A stretch of 5,059 nucleotides of DNA, taken from contig NZ_CAMIOH010000232.1 of the NCBI RefSeq assembly GCF_946221145.1, positions 1-5,059 of the forward strand, read 5' to 3'. Source of the DNA: an uncultured Paracoccus sp. Its GTDB lineage: Bacteria > Pseudomonadota > Alphaproteobacteria > Rhodobacterales > Rhodobacteraceae. Below are positions 4,422-5,059 of the stretch, one piece after another (positions within the stretch are counted from its first letter, which is position 1; every line of letters starts with the position of its first letter). The notes beneath the pieces were generated by a model. It searched no databases. It had not been told where the DNA came from and saw only the letters and a list, made by a program, of their open reading frames with translations. The position numbers were made by a program, and so were the translations under genes.

Positions 4422-5059
4422 TGCTGGGGCATCTCGCTCATCCGGAAGGTGCGGGGGTGTCGATAGTCGGGATCGGGCGGCGTCGGTTCGACCCGGCTGG
4501 GGTCGATGCGGTTGCGGATCCATTCGGCGGCCTCGTCGCAGCCGTCGCCGGCGGGCGGCGCGGGCTGGGCGTCGCAGATCGACCCGCGCGGGCAGGCCAG
4601 CCGGACATGGAAGTGATAGTTGTGGGCGTTGATCGGCCGGACCTTGCGCAGCCAGTCGCGGTTGCCGCGTTCCGTCTGGCACATCGCCACCTTGGCGACC
4701 GGATCGACGAAAATCCGTTCGACCCGGGGATCGCGGGCGGCGGCGCGCATGATCGCCATATGGCCGGGGTTCCAGACATTGGTCAGCCCCACCCCCCGCC
4801 GGTCGGTGATCGACTGCGAGGACAGGTTCTCGCGCTGTTGCGGCGACAGGGTCAGCGAGGCGGGCGGCAGCATCCAGATATCGGCGTCCAGCCCCATCTG
4901 GTGGCTGGCATGGCCCGAGGTCATCGGCCCGCCGCGCGGCTGGCTGAGATCGCCGATATAGAGGCCGCGCCAACCGGCCTGCTGGGCTGCCTGCGACAGG
5001 CCGATCAGGAAATTCACCAGGTCGGGATGGCCCCAGTTGCGGTTGCGCGACAGGCGCAT
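4394..5059 (-). CDS. mepA: MepA penicillin-insensitive murein endopeptidase, C-terminal part (cut by right edge)
   Basis: The last 221 residues of a periplasmic zinc endopeptidase (family M74, LAS fold) that cuts D-Ala-mDAP cross-links in peptidoglycan. Zinc-site motifs are intact: GHASHQMGLDAD (fragment residues 49-60, with His50, His53 and Asp60) and HNYHFHVRLACP (146-157, with His149 and His151), plus the family segments NWGHPDLVNFL (8-18), GDLSQPRGG (36-44), RIFVDP (115-120) and DWLRKVRP (135-142). The GDGC motif (171-174) and several cysteines agree with the disulfide-stabilised E. coli enzyme. The ATG at the very edge is an internal methionine: E. coli MepA has about 60 further residues, including its signal peptide, before this point, so the true start lies beyond 5059. 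The stop falls inside the phytase-like gene, making the pair a probable operon. The tail after residue 185 is divergent and probably flexible. Confidence 0.92.
   Translation of the reverse strand: MRLSRNRNWGHPDLVNFLIGLSQAAQQAGWRGLYIGDLSQPRGGPMTSGHASHQMGLDADIWMLPPASLTLSPQQRENLSSQSITDRRGVGLTNVWNPGHMAIMRAAARDPRVERIFVDPVAKVAMCQTERGNRDWLRKVRPINAHNYHFHVRLACPRGSICDAQPAPPAGDGCDEAAEWIRNRIDPSRVEPTPPDPDYRHPRTFRMSEMPQQCRSVAGAR

Noticed and set aside
4422..4973. N-terminal extension of the phytase-like frame across mepA
   Set aside because: Arginine/alanine/proline-rich out-of-frame reading of mepA. The start at 4421 produces an immediate, convincing signal peptide.

Overview
The window is a GC-rich piece of a chromosome, most likely from an alphaproteobacterium of the Rhodobacteraceae/Paracoccaceae type (Paracoccus-like). 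This assignment is an inference from base composition, from codon use, from the family types and from the presence of a ModE-like regulator, a BktB-like thiolase and a YhhQ-type transporter. No rRNA or other marker is present to prove it. Gene density is high. There are no insertion sequences, phage genes, CRISPR arrays or tRNAs.

Layout, left to right. (1) 1-249, minus: N-terminal part of a ModE-type winged-helix regulator, running off the left edge. (2) 250-372: a 123-bp divergent promoter region with a perfect inverted repeat beside the regulator's ribosome binding site and a plausible sigma70-type promoter for the thiolase. (3) 373-1548, plus: a complete BktB-like beta-ketothiolase with all catalytic residues. 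(4) 1552-2454, minus: a ten-helix DMT/EamA permease, tail-to-tail with the thiolase with only 3 bp between stop codons. (5) 2455-2764: a 310-bp gap, the least ordinary part of the window. Read on the minus strand it holds a consensus -35 box, a 17-nt stretch complementary to the 3' end of 16S rRNA, an 18-codon GTG-initiated reading frame, two anti-Shine-Dalgarno-like repeats able to pair with that stretch, small hairpins and a strong intrinsic terminator. It ends 72 nt before the permease start. I read it as a structured small RNA or an attenuator-type leader; I cannot match it to a known family. (6) 2765-3367, minus: a YhhQ-family queuosine-precursor transporter. (7) 3368-3527: intergenic, with a candidate transporter promoter. 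(8) 3528-4421, minus: a secreted esterase-like/phytase-like beta-propeller protein. (9) 4394-5059, minus: C-terminal 221 residues of MepA murein endopeptidase, entering from the right edge and overlapping the phytase-like gene by 28 bp.

The genes form no single pathway. The supported groupings are the overlapping mepA/phytase-like pair (both products extracytoplasmic, probably translationally coupled) and the minus-strand series yhhQ - RNA element - DMT permease, where the RNA element and its terminator separate or regulate the two transporters. The thiolase stands alone with no phaB/phaC or fatty-acid oxidation partner in view.
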